Notes under the pieces: generated by a model
Told to the model about the DNA's origin: nothing
The model's input: the letters and a program-made list of their open reading frames with translations, nothing else
Databases searched by the model: none
Shown here: piece after piece, positions 43,037 to 52,525 of the stretch
Layout of the letters: every line of letters starts with the position of its first letter
Position numbering within the stretch: position 1 is the stretch's first letter
Source: an uncultured Pelagibacteraceae bacterium
GTDB taxonomy: Bacteria; Pseudomonadota; Alphaproteobacteria; Pelagibacterales; Pelagibacteraceae
DNA: 63,220 bases
Reading direction: 5' to 3'
Assembly: GCA_902583295.1 (NCBI GenBank)
Contig: CACHUY010000004.1
Span: 1-63,220 of the forward strand
Translations under genes and position numbers: made by a program

Positions 43037-43312
43037 ATGCCAAAAGATCCGTTAAAAACTCGCCTAGAGATTGCAAAAAACAAGGTTTCGAAGAGAAATC
43101 TTTTTAATAAAAAAAATAATCCCTCACCTATTGGAACAGCCTTTAAATTAAGCACTGAACTGGTCGCTGCAGTTGCTGTAGGGACAATTATTGGGTTTAT
43201 TTTTGATAAGACCTTTGGTACTAAACCATGGTTTATATTAATATTTTTTTTTGTGGGAGTAGTTGCCGGAATAACGAACGTGATTAGATCTGCAAAAAAT
43301 ATGCAAAAATAA
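43037..43312 (+). CDS. atpI: AtpI/AtpZ-like ATP synthase accessory protein
   Basis: Two hydrophobic segments, GTIIGFIFDKTFGTKPWFILIFFFVGVVAGITNVIR; upstream of atpB. Confidence 0.85.
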   Translation: MPKDPLKTRLEIAKNKVSKRNLFNKKNNPSPIGTAFKLSTELVAAVAVGTIIGFIFDKTFGTKPWFILIFFFVGVVAGITNVIRSAKNMQK

Positions 43313-43318
43313 ATACTT

Positions 43319-44053
43319 ATGGCAGCAAATCCTATGTCTCAATTCGATGTTTATCGAATTGGACCTGAAATAAAAGTTGGAGCATTTGATATATCATTTA
43401 CTAATGCCAGTTTGTTTATGATTATTAGTACAGTTTCGATTTTACTTGTGTTCAACTTTGGCTCAAAAAGAAATTCGGTTTTACCAAATAAAATGCAACT
43501 ACTAGCAGAGCTTAGCTATACATTTGTCGCAAAAATGATTAGTGATACAGCTGGATCAAAAGCAAAACCTTATTTTGCGTTTATATTTTCTTTATTCATG
43601 TTTGTTCTATTTTGTAACATGTTTGGTATGATCCCTTACACATTTACTGTTACCAGTCATATAATTGTTACATTTATTTTGGCATCATTTATTTTTATTG
43701 GAGTGACAATTATTGGCTTTATCAAACATGGATTTGGTTATCTAAAATTATTTGTACCTAGTGGGGTACCAGCTGTGCTACTACCCTTGATAGTAGTAAT
43801 AGAAATTATATCTTATTTAAGTAGACCAATAAGTTTGTCAGTCCGATTATTTGCGAATATGATGGCTGGTCACACAATGATGAAAGTTTTCGGAGGCTTT
43901 GTGATAAGTCTTGGATTAGTCGGTGGTTGGCTTCCACTGAGTTTTTCGGTTGCATTAACAGGTTTAGAGATCTTAGTTGCTTTTCTTCAAGCTTATGTCT
44001 TTGCAATCTTAACCTGCATCTATTTAAATGATGCATTAAATTTACACCATTAA
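43319..44053 (+). CDS. atpB: ATP synthase F0 subunit a
   Basis: FSLFMFVLFCNMFGMIPYTFTVTSH; ISYLSRPISLSVRLFANMMAGH. Confidence 0.97.
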   Translation: MAANPMSQFDVYRIGPEIKVGAFDISFTNASLFMIISTVSILLVFNFGSKRNSVLPNKMQLLAELSYTFVAKMISDTAGSKAKPYFAFIFSLFMFVLFCNMFGMIPYTFTVTSHIIVTFILASFIFIGVTIIGFIKHGFGYLKLFVPSGVPAVLLPLIVVIEIISYLSRPISLSVRLFANMMAGHTMMKVFGGFVISLGLVGGWLPLSFSVALTGLEILVAFLQAYVFAILTCIYLNDALNLHH

Positions 44054-44059
44054 TTAACC

Positions 44060-44066
44060 AAGGAGG
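44060..44066 (+). promoter_or_regulatory. Shine-Dalgarno sequence AAGGAGG of atpE
   Basis: accAAGGAGGaaataATG, 5-nt spacing to ATG at 44072. Confidence 0.85.
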
Positions 44067-44071
44067 AAATA

Positions 44072-44299
44072 ATGGAATTAGAAGCAGCAAAAATGATCGG
44101 AGCTGGTTTAGCAGCAATTGCTTTAGCAGGTGCCGGTGTAGGTATCGGAATAATTTTTGGAAATTATTTGTCTGGAGCGATGAGAAATCCGTCTGCAGCA
44201 CAAAAACAGTTTCCTAATTTGCTTTTAGGTTTCGCTCTAGCGGAAGCTACAGGATTATTTGGATTAGTAGTTGCATTAATCATTTTATTTGCGTTTTAA
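44072..44299 (+). CDS. atpE: ATP synthase F0 subunit c
   Basis: GAGLAAIALAGAGVGIGIIFGNYLSGAMRNPSA; LLLGFALAEATGLFGLVVALIILFAF. Confidence 0.98.
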   Translation: MELEAAKMIGAGLAAIALAGAGVGIGIIFGNYLSGAMRNPSAAQKQFPNLLLGFALAEATGLFGLVVALIILFAF

Positions 44300-44303
44300 A
44301 TTA

Positions 44304-44894
44304 ATGATTAAAAAAATATATTTTCAGTCGATATTTTTTAGCTTCTTATTTTTTAAAGAAGCTTTTGCAGCTGAAAGCGGAGGTATGCCTCAATTAAATC
44401 CTGAGTTTTGGATTTCTCAAATTTTTTGGTTAATACTTACTTTTGGAACCATGTATGTTGTTTTGTCAAAATTCATACTGCCAAAAATTAGTAACAATTT
44501 AGAGTCGAGAAAATCTCAAATTTTAGAAAATATTGAGGCCGCAGAAAAACAAAGAGAAGATAGTGAGGCTAAGCTTAAGGAATATGATGAAGTTATATTG
44601 AAGAGCAAGAGTGATGCTAAAACTATGTTTAATCAAACAAGAGAAAAAGCACTAAAAGATATAATGGCTAAAAAAGAAGTTTTAGATCAGCAAATTGATG
44701 ATGAAATTAATAAAGCTGAAAAAGAAATAGAAGTTTTAAGAGTTAGTGCTCCAGATAAAATAAATAAAATAGCAATTGAAACTTCTTCAGAACTTTTAGA
44801 AAAGTTAATTGGTTCTGGCGTAAACAGTAGTAGCATATCTGCAATTGTTGATGATCTATCGAAAAGAAATGGAGATAAATACTATGGCAATTGA
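44304..44894 (+). CDS. ATP synthase F0 subunit b'
   Basis: MPQLNPEFWISQIFWLILTFGTMYVVLSKFILPKISNNLESRKSQI; likely start MIKKIYF. Confidence 0.92.
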   Translation: MIKKIYFQSIFFSFLFFKEAFAAESGGMPQLNPEFWISQIFWLILTFGTMYVVLSKFILPKISNNLESRKSQILENIEAAEKQREDSEAKLKEYDEVILKSKSDAKTMFNQTREKALKDIMAKKEVLDQQIDDEINKAEKEIEVLRVSAPDKINKIAIETSSELLEKLIGSGVNSSSISAIVDDLSKRNGDKYYGN

Positions 44895-45381
44895 TGCAAC
44901 ATTTTGGGTAGCAGTATCATTTGTAATCTTTTTTGGTGCTTTAATTTATTTAAAAATTCCTCAAAAAATTTCTCAAATATTAGATAAAATGATTTCTGAT
45001 ATTAAAAATGAAATCGATGAAAGTGAAAAATTAAGGACTGAAGCAAAAAATTTGTTAGATAATGCACAAAAAAAGTTAGATACAGCTCAAACTGTTAGCA
45101 ATGAAATTTTAGATGAAGCAAAAAAAGATTCGGATAAATTAGTGATAGAATTGAACGATAAGTTCCACAAATCTTCTGAGATCAAAAAAAACCTTGCTGA
45201 AAATAAAATAAGTCAAATGAAAGAAGCAGCTATTAAAGAGATTAAAGATGCTTCAATTAGAATAGCAGTCGACTCTGTTAAAAAAATTATATCTACATCA
45301 GTAGATAAATCAAAACTCGATGCTGTATTTCAAAAAAATTTAGATGAGACTAAAGAGCAGCTAAAAAAAATTAGCTCATAA
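44884..45381 (+). CDS. atpF: ATP synthase F0 subunit b
   Basis: Likely start MAIDATFWVAVSFVIFFGALIYLKIPQKISQILDKM, then long coiled coil. Confidence 0.92.
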   Translation: MAIDATFWVAVSFVIFFGALIYLKIPQKISQILDKMISDIKNEIDESEKLRTEAKNLLDNAQKKLDTAQTVSNEILDEAKKDSDKLVIELNDKFHKSSEIKKNLAENKISQMKEAAIKEIKDASIRIAVDSVKKIISTSVDKSKLDAVFQKNLDETKEQLKKISS

Positions 45382-45420
45382 TAAACTTACAATTTCCCAA
45401 AAAAACTATAAATTATTGAT

Positions 45421-46881
45421 ATGAATTCTATAGTGATTGGATCTGGATTTGGTGGCATTGCTGCAGCTTTGCGCCTGAAGGCAAAAGGACATGAGGTTAA
45501 ATTAATTGAAAAACATCCTGACCTAGGGGGGAGAGCCAGGGTATTTAAAAAAAATGGTTTTACATTTGATGGTGGGCCAACAGTTATTACCGCACCATAC
45601 TTGATTAATGAGTTATTTGAATTGTTTAAAAAAGATCCTAAACATTACATTGAATTATCTCCACTTAAAATTTGGTATCAATTTATTTTTGAAGATAAAA
45701 CTAAATTTAATTATTCTGGTGATGAGGCCAGTATGATTAAACAAATAAAAAATATAAATAAAGATGATGTTAAAGGGTATCAAAAACTAGTAGCCTTTAC
45801 CAAAAAGATATTTGATAAAGGTTTTACAGAATTGGCAGATGTCCCTTTCGATAAACCTTTTGTAATGATGCAACAACTTCCTGCACTGTTGAAACTTAAA
45901 AGCTATAAATCAGTTTACTCATTAGTATCCACATTCATAAAAAATGAGAAATTAAGAAGAATGCTCAGTATGCATCCACTCTTGGTAGGAGGTAATCCAT
46001 TTACTACAACCTCAATTTATGGGTTAATACTTTACTTGGAGAAAAAATGGGGAATACATTATTCTATGGGGGGTACAGGAAATATTATAAAAGGACTTGA
46101 AAAACTCATGCAAGAGGAAGGAATTGATATAATCAAAAATAGTGAGGTAACAGAGATCGTTTCAAAAAGTAATAAAATTACCGGGGTCAAATTAAATGAC
46201 AAAGATATAATTGAGGCTGAAAACGTTATTTGTAACGCAGATCCACCTGCTTTTTACGAAAAAATGCAAAAAATGAATGGCCAAGGTTCTTTTATTTTTA
46301 ATTGGAAAAAGAAAAGAATGGAATATTCAATGGGTCTTTTCGTGTACTATTTTGGAACAAAAAAGGTTTATGAAAATGTTGAGCATCATACAATTAAGTT
46401 TGGAAATAAATACAAAGAACATCTGGAAGACATTTTTAATAATAAGAAATTAAATAACGATATTAGCTATTATCTCCACAGACCCTCGGCGACTGACAAA
46501 TCTATGGCACCGGAGGGAAATGACTGTTTTTATGTTCTGGTCCCAGTTCCAAATAATCAATCTAAAATCGATTGGCGAACTGAAGGTGAAAATATGAAAA
46601 ATTTAGTAATTGATAAAATGGAAAAAGATTTAATGCCAAATCTTAGAGAAAATATTTTGGCTGATTTTTATTTAACCCCAGATTATTTTGAAAAAGAGTT
46701 AAACACAAAATTTGGATCTGGATTTTCAATTCAGCCTAAATTCACTCAATCTGCATATTTTAGATTTCATAATAAATCTGAAATTTATGACGGACTTTAT
46801 TTTGTTGGAGCTGGAACTCACCCTGGAGCTGGGGTACCCGGAGTGTTATCCTCAGCAAAAGTCTTGGATAAACTGCTTTAA
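45421..46881 (+). CDS. crtI: Phytoene desaturase
   Basis: VIGSGFGGIAAALRLKAKGHEVKLIEKHPDLGGRARVFKKNGFTFDGGPTVIT; GLYFVGAGTHPGAGVPGVLSSAKV. Confidence 0.97.
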   Translation: MNSIVIGSGFGGIAAALRLKAKGHEVKLIEKHPDLGGRARVFKKNGFTFDGGPTVITAPYLINELFELFKKDPKHYIELSPLKIWYQFIFEDKTKFNYSGDEASMIKQIKNINKDDVKGYQKLVAFTKKIFDKGFTELADVPFDKPFVMMQQLPALLKLKSYKSVYSLVSTFIKNEKLRRMLSMHPLLVGGNPFTTTSIYGLILYLEKKWGIHYSMGGTGNIIKGLEKLMQEEGIDIIKNSEVTEIVSKSNKITGVKLNDKDIIEAENVICNADPPAFYEKMQKMNGQGSFIFNWKKKRMEYSMGLFVYYFGTKKVYENVEHHTIKFGNKYKEHLEDIFNNKKLNNDISYYLHRPSATDKSMAPEGNDCFYVLVPVPNNQSKIDWRTEGENMKNLVIDKMEKDLMPNLRENILADFYLTPDYFEKELNTKFGSGFSIQPKFTQSAYFRFHNKSEIYDGLYFVGAGTHPGAGVPGVLSSAKVLDKLL

Positions 46882-47732
46882 TGTCTGCTAAAAGTTATCT
46901 AGCAACATATGCAAAATCTTTTAACTGGGCTGGTTTTTTTTTACCAAAAGATACTTATAAAAAGTGTTCAGCCCTTTACGATTTTTGTAGAGTAGCTGAT
47001 AATATTGCAGATGATGAAAATACTATTATAGTCAAAAAAGAGAAATTTAAAAAATTTAAAGATAATTTTGAAAATAAAAATTTCGACGATCCAATAATTA
47101 AAAATATTTGGGATCTAATTTCTGAATATAATATTTCAATTACAATTATTCATGATTTATTTGACGGTATCAATTCTGATATCAAAGAACAGGTAAAGTT
47201 AACTACAGAAAAAGAGTTATTAATTTATTCTTATCGAGTAGCAGGTACTGTAGGACTAATGATGGCAAAAATACTAAAAGTAAATAAAAAAAATTCTTTA
47301 AAATCTGCAATTGATCTTGGTATCGCTATGCAACTAACAAATATTTCAAGAGATGTAATTGAAGATTTTAATAATAACAGGGTCTACATTGATCAAAATT
47401 TTGAAAATATAAAATCTACAATTGAATTATCAGAAAAATTTTATGAAAATTCTTTTTACTCAATTAAAGAAATACCCTTAAGTTTTAGATTTTCTATTTT
47501 AGTTGCAAGAAGAGTTTATAGAAAAATTGGTTATAAAATTTTAAACAAAAAAAATTTTGAAAATTATAAAAAATCAGGAAAAATTTATGTCAATAATCTA
47601 GAAAAAATAGTTGAAACATTACTTTCAATAATTGATTTACTTAAACTTGTATTAACCAATAATAATGATGATAATATTGATCATGACCATTATTTAATTA
47701 ATGAAGAAATAAATTTAAATGAGAGAATTTGA
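46881..47732 (+). CDS. crtB: Phytoene synthase
   Basis: ALYDFCRVADNIADDE; AMQLTNISRDVIEDFNNNRVYID. Confidence 0.95.
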   Translation: MSAKSYLATYAKSFNWAGFFLPKDTYKKCSALYDFCRVADNIADDENTIIVKKEKFKKFKDNFENKNFDDPIIKNIWDLISEYNISITIIHDLFDGINSDIKEQVKLTTEKELLIYSYRVAGTVGLMMAKILKVNKKNSLKSAIDLGIAMQLTNISRDVIEDFNNNRVYIDQNFENIKSTIELSEKFYENSFYSIKEIPLSFRFSILVARRVYRKIGYKILNKKNFENYKKSGKIYVNNLEKIVETLLSIIDLLKLVLTNNNDDNIDHDHYLINEEINLNERI

Positions 47733-48783
47733 CTACATAATTATTGGTGGAGGTTGTGCGGGTCTTTCATTAGCATATGAGCTAGAAATTAATAATAAAT
47801 TAAAAAATAAAACTTTAGCAATCATTGAACCAAGGGATGATTATAAAAGAGATAAAACCTGGTCTTTTTGGAAGGTTTTTCCACATAACTTTGATGATTG
47901 TGTAAAAAAAAGTTGGAATAATTTTTCAATAAATACAGCATATGAAACAAAATATGTAGATTGCCAATCTACCCCGTATCAGACGATTGATAGTGGTATA
48001 TTTTATGAAAAAATACTTTCAAAACTTAAATTAAATGAAAATATTTATTTTTTTAAAAGTATTAATCAAATAGATAAATCAAATTCAATTGTATTTAATA
48101 GTGTGCCTAATTTTGAAAATAAAAAAAGCGAGTTGTGGCAACATTTTTGTGGTGTGGAGATAGAAACTCGAAAAGATTTTTTTGATGAAGAAATATTTAA
48201 TTTAATGGATTTTAAATGTGATCAAAGAAATAGAGTACATTTTTTTTACACACTCCCCTTTACAAAAAAGACAGCACTTGTTGAAACTACTTGGATATCA
48301 GAACTCAATAACAGTTCACTAAATGATTATGATGAACAAATTGATGACTACCTATGTAATCATTTAAACTTAAGACAATGTAAAATACATTTTAGAGAAC
48401 AAGGAGCCATTCCTCTTTTTAGGCAAAAAAATGTTAATAAATCAAATGAAATTTACATAGGATCAGCAGGAGGCATGACCAGATTAAGTACCGGTTATAC
48501 TTTCTTAAATATTCAAGAGCAAAGCAGATACATAAGAAAAAACATAGAAAATATAAACAAAGTAAATCTATTTAAAATTAATTCAAAATATGATTTTTTA
48601 GATAAAATATTATTAAGGGTTCTTAAAAATAATCCTAACGAAATGGGTAATATTTTTTTCAAAGTTTTTAGCTCAAAATCTGAGACAGCTATTAATTTTT
48701 TATCAAATAAAAGCAGTTTTTTTGAAGATTTAGAAATTATTCTTAAAATGCCTAAGTGGAAATTTTTCAAAGAATTAATTTAA
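47719..48783 (+). CDS. crtY: Lycopene beta-cyclase
   Basis: DYIIIGGGCAGLSLAYELEIN; RDDYKRDKTWSFWKV; STGYTFLNIQEQ. Confidence 0.93.
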   Translation: MREFDYIIIGGGCAGLSLAYELEINNKLKNKTLAIIEPRDDYKRDKTWSFWKVFPHNFDDCVKKSWNNFSINTAYETKYVDCQSTPYQTIDSGIFYEKILSKLKLNENIYFFKSINQIDKSNSIVFNSVPNFENKKSELWQHFCGVEIETRKDFFDEEIFNLMDFKCDQRNRVHFFYTLPFTKKTALVETTWISELNNSSLNDYDEQIDDYLCNHLNLRQCKIHFREQGAIPLFRQKNVNKSNEIYIGSAGGMTRLSTGYTFLNIQEQSRYIRKNIENINKVNLFKINSKYDFLDKILLRVLKNNPNEMGNIFFKVFSSKSETAINFLSNKSSFFEDLEIILKMPKWKFFKELI

Positions 48784-48784
48784 T

Positions 48785-49720
48785 ATGAGTAATAAAATAA
48801 AAAAAATAAATCTAAATCATTCTTTTATTTTTTTTTTATTTTGTAATATATTTTCAATAATAATTTTTAAATTTAGTAATTTAAATATATCGTCCTTAAT
48901 ATGTTTACTACTTATATTGATAATAGGTGTTTCACATGGTGCACTGGACCATTTAAAAGGTAAAAAACTTCTCACAATTTTAAATATTAAAAAATCCTAT
49001 ATTTTTTATTTATTTTACATATTAATAGCTATCTCGGTGATATTGATATGGACTGTTTTGCCAGCTATTACCTTAATAATTTTTTTGGCAGTTGCGTCGT
49101 TTCATTTTGGTAAAGAAGATACACAATTTTTAATAAATAAAAGTTCAAATTTAATTCCAATACTTTATTTTTTGAGAGGCTTATTGGTTATTATTACTCC
49201 TTTATACTTCAATTTCGACGAGACGGTGTATATATTTAAAATGTTACTGATTGATAATGAGCAATTTTACTCAAGTTTAAGCTTTATTGAAAACTATAAA
49301 ATTATTGAAATAGCTATTGGTTTAAGTGCACTATCGAGTATTATTTTATTTTTAACTGAGTTTAACTTTAAAAAATTTGCAATTTTATTAGATTTTTTCT
49401 CAATTATAATTTTAAACTATTACCTATCTCCATTAGTTGCATTCACAATTTACTTTTGTTTTTTACATTCTATTAGGCATACAATTTCACTTTCTATTGA
49501 AATGGATAACACAAACCTAAAAAATGGTTTTCAGTTATTTGTTAAAAAAGCTTTTCCATTAACTGTTTTGACTGCTATTTTCTGTTTAGTGGGTCTTTAT
49601 TTCCTAAAAAATGTCTATGAATTAGATAGTGCGATATTAAAAATAATTTTTATAGGTTTGGCGTCTTTGACCTTTCCACATATATTGCTGGAATATTTTT
49701 TAGAAAAAAATGAAAAATAA
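48785..49720 (+). CDS. blh: Brp/Blh-type beta-carotene 15,15'-dioxygenase
   Basis: Polytopic; IGVSHGALDHLKGKKL, ASFHFGKEDTQF, HSIRHTISL, ASLTFPHILLEYF. Confidence 0.92.
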   Translation: MSNKIKKINLNHSFIFFLFCNIFSIIIFKFSNLNISSLICLLLILIIGVSHGALDHLKGKKLLTILNIKKSYIFYLFYILIAISVILIWTVLPAITLIIFLAVASFHFGKEDTQFLINKSSNLIPILYFLRGLLVIITPLYFNFDETVYIFKMLLIDNEQFYSSLSFIENYKIIEIAIGLSALSSIILFLTEFNFKKFAILLDFFSIIILNYYLSPLVAFTIYFCFLHSIRHTISLSIEMDNTNLKNGFQLFVKKAFPLTVLTAIFCLVGLYFLKNVYELDSAILKIIFIGLASLTFPHILLEYFLEKNEK

Positions 49721-50654
49721 AGAATTAAACATACTATTATCTGCGCCACGTGGGTTTTGTGCAGGTGTTGAAAGAGCAATTGAAATTGTTGAAAAATCAA
49801 TTCAAAAATTTGGTGCTCCAGTTTACGTTCGTCATGAAATAGTTCACAACAAGCACGTAGTTGATGATTTAAAGAGTAAAGGAGCCATATTTGTAGAAGA
49901 GCTTGAAGAAATTAAGGATAAAACTAGACCTGTTATTTTTTCTGCTCATGGTGTGCCCAAAAAAATACCAGAAGATGCAAAAAACTATAAGATGACTTAT
50001 GTTGATGCAACATGTCCTTTGGTTTCAAAAGTACATAGAGAAGCAGAAAATCTGAATAAAGCTGGATATCACATTATTTTAATTGGACACGAAAACCATC
50101 CAGAAGTTGTTGGAACTATGGGACAACTCCCAGATGGTGCAGTAAAACTAATTCAGAATGAGTATGAGGCTAAAAATTATCACACTGAAAAATTTGATAA
50201 AATTGCATATATAACTCAAACAACATTATCAGTAGACGACACCAAAGAGATAATAAAAATCTTAAAAAATAAATATCCATCAATAAAAGAACCAATGAAG
50301 GAAGATATTTGTTATGCCACAACAAATAGGCAGGCTGCTGTTAAGAATATTGCAAAACAATGTGAAATGTTTTTTGTGATTGGAAGTAGAAATTCCTCAA
50401 ACTCTGTAAGATTAGTTGAAGTTGCAAAAAAATCAGGATGTAAGAATGCTCACTTAATTCATTCCGAAAGTGAAATTCCATATGATGAAATAGAAAAGTT
50501 TAATACTATAGGTATATCATCAGGTGCGTCTGCTCCAGAAATTTTAGTTGAGAATTTCATAAATGCACTAAAAAATAAATTCACTATAAGTATAAATGAA
50601 GTTGAAATAATAAAAGAAAATGTAATTTTTAAAGTGCCCAACAAATTAAATTAG
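49710..50654 (+). CDS. ispH: 4-hydroxy-3-methylbut-2-enyl diphosphate reductase
   Basis: APRGFCAGVERAIEIVE; HEIVHNKHVVDDLKSKGAIFVEE; DATCPLVSKVHREA. Confidence 0.97.
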   Translation: MKNKELNILLSAPRGFCAGVERAIEIVEKSIQKFGAPVYVRHEIVHNKHVVDDLKSKGAIFVEELEEIKDKTRPVIFSAHGVPKKIPEDAKNYKMTYVDATCPLVSKVHREAENLNKAGYHIILIGHENHPEVVGTMGQLPDGAVKLIQNEYEAKNYHTEKFDKIAYITQTTLSVDDTKEIIKILKNKYPSIKEPMKEDICYATTNRQAAVKNIAKQCEMFFVIGSRNSSNSVRLVEVAKKSGCKNAHLIHSESEIPYDEIEKFNTIGISSGASAPEILVENFINALKNKFTISINEVEIIKENVIFKVPNKLN

Positions 50655-51623
50655 ATGGCTGTTTATACAAAAATAGATAGGGATGATATTAGACTAATAA
50701 ATAATAAGTTTAATATTGAAAAAATTATAAACTTTCAAGGAATTAAACAAGGAATTGAAAATACTAATTATTTATTAAAATCAAAGAATAAAAAATTTAT
50801 ATTAACTATTTTTGAAAAAAGAGTTTCAAAAAAAGAAGTTCCTTTTTTTATGAAATTAATGGATAATTTAAATAGCTCTAAAATAAATTGTCCAAAACCT
50901 CTAAGAACCATAAATAATAGTTATCTAATAAAATTAAAAAAAAAGACTGCCTGTATTGTCTCTTTTTTAGAGGGAAAAGATAAAAAAAAACTTAATATCA
51001 AAGATTGTTACTCTGTTGGGAAAATTACTGCGCGAATGCATTTAGTTACAAAAAAACTAAAACTTTATCGCAAAAATTCAATGGGTATTAAAAATCTTAA
51101 TCCTTTATTAAAAAGTATTAAATTTAAAGGCAATAAATTTTCAAAAATAGATCTTTTTTTGAAAAATAATTTAAATGATATCAATAAGCATTGGCCAAAA
51201 AAATTACCAAACGGCATTATTCATGGAGATTTATTTATTGATAATATCTTTTTCAAAAAAAATAAAATCTCAGGGATTATAGATTTTTACTTTGCTGGAA
51301 ACGATTATTTTATTTATGAGATTGCAATTTGTATTAATGCTCTTTGTTTTGACCTAAAGGGTAAAAAATTTTCAATGAATAAACAAAAAATTAAAAGTTT
51401 AATTAAAGGCTATGAGAGTATTAAGAAAATTTCCTCTAGAGAAAAAAATGCTATTAATGTCTTATGCAGAGGGGCAGCTTTGCGTTACTTATTGACTAGA
51501 CTTTATGATTATTCTAACACTCCTAAAACGGCTTTAATAAAGATAAAAAATCCTAACGAGTATTATCAGAAACTACTTACTCACAATAGCTTAAATTCTT
51601 ATAAAGATTATTTACCCAGATGA
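50655..51623 (+). CDS. thrB: Homoserine kinase (ThrB, aminoglycoside-phosphotransferase fold)
   Basis: FQGIKQGIENTNYLLKSKNKKFILTIFEKR; NGIIHGDLFIDNIFFKKNKISGIIDFYFAGND. Confidence 0.93.
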   Translation: MAVYTKIDRDDIRLINNKFNIEKIINFQGIKQGIENTNYLLKSKNKKFILTIFEKRVSKKEVPFFMKLMDNLNSSKINCPKPLRTINNSYLIKLKKKTACIVSFLEGKDKKKLNIKDCYSVGKITARMHLVTKKLKLYRKNSMGIKNLNPLLKSIKFKGNKFSKIDLFLKNNLNDINKHWPKKLPNGIIHGDLFIDNIFFKKNKISGIIDFYFAGNDYFIYEIAICINALCFDLKGKKFSMNKQKIKSLIKGYESIKKISSREKNAINVLCRGAALRYLLTRLYDYSNTPKTALIKIKNPNEYYQKLLTHNSLNSYKDYLPR

Positions 51624-52045
51624 TTAAAATTTATACAGATGGCTCCTGCCTGTCTAATCCAGGAAATGGAGGATGGGCTGCAATAATTAATATCAATGGA
51701 GAAATTAAAAAAATTAGTGGAAATGAAAAAAATACGACAAATAACAGAATGGAACTTATGGCTCCAATTAATGCCTTAAAAAATATAAACTCAAAAGATC
51801 CAATAGAGATATTTACAGATTCAAAATATGTAAAAAATGGAATTACTGAGTGGATTAATACTTGGGTATTAAATAACTGGAAAACATCAAAAAAAGAGAA
51901 TGTTAAAAACAAAGATTTATGGCTTGAATTACATAAACTAAACCAATCCTTAAATGTAAAATGGAATTGGGTTAAAGCACATGCCGGAAACCCTCTAAAT
52001 GAAGAAGTGGATATGTTGGCTAAAAAAGCAGCTAATTTAAATTGA
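51620..52045 (+). CDS. rnhA: Ribonuclease HI
   Basis: IYTDGSCLSNPGNGGWAAII; NNRMELMAPINAL; FTDSKYVKNGI; WVKAHAGNPLNEEVD. Confidence 0.97.
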   Translation: MIKIYTDGSCLSNPGNGGWAAIININGEIKKISGNEKNTTNNRMELMAPINALKNINSKDPIEIFTDSKYVKNGITEWINTWVLNNWKTSKKENVKNKDLWLELHKLNQSLNVKWNWVKAHAGNPLNEEVDMLAKKAANLN

Positions 52046-52525
52046 AACTAAAAAATTCTCTGCAGCTGACATCTCACAGGTCGCTGTATTTTCTTCAGCT
52101 TTTATCTTAGTTGCAATATTATTTTCAACCAGCATAGTATATCTTGCTGATCGCGTTCCTTGACCTCTGTCAAATCTATCAATATCTGCACCAATTAATT
52201 TAGTAAATTCACAGTATGGATCTGCTGCCATAAAAATCTTGTTCTCTACCTTTTGACTATCACCCCAAGCTTTCATTACATTTGGATCATTTACTGAAAC
52301 ACAAATAATTTTGGTAATCCCCTTTTTTTTAGCAGCTTCAAAATTGTTAACATAACCTGGTAAATGTTTAGCGGAGCAAACTTTAGTAAAAGCTCCGGGA
52401 ACACCTATAACTATTGTTTTATTATTATTAAACAACTCAGATGTAGATATTTTTTTTGGAGCACCAGTTTCGTCTAAATAGTAAAATTCTGAATTTGGAA
52501 TTTTATCTCCCTCTTTAATTTTCAT
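52037..52525 (-). CDS. Peroxiredoxin, Prx5-like
   Basis: VIGVPGAFTKVCSAKHLPGYV; VNDPNVMKAWGD; RYTMLVENN. Confidence 0.93.
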   Translation of the reverse strand: MKIKEGDKIPNSEFYYLDETGAPKKISTSELFNNNKTIVIGVPGAFTKVCSAKHLPGYVNNFEAAKKKGITKIICVSVNDPNVMKAWGDSQKVENKIFMAADPYCEFTKLIGADIDRFDRGQGTRSARYTMLVENNIATKIKAEENTATCEMSAAENFLVSI

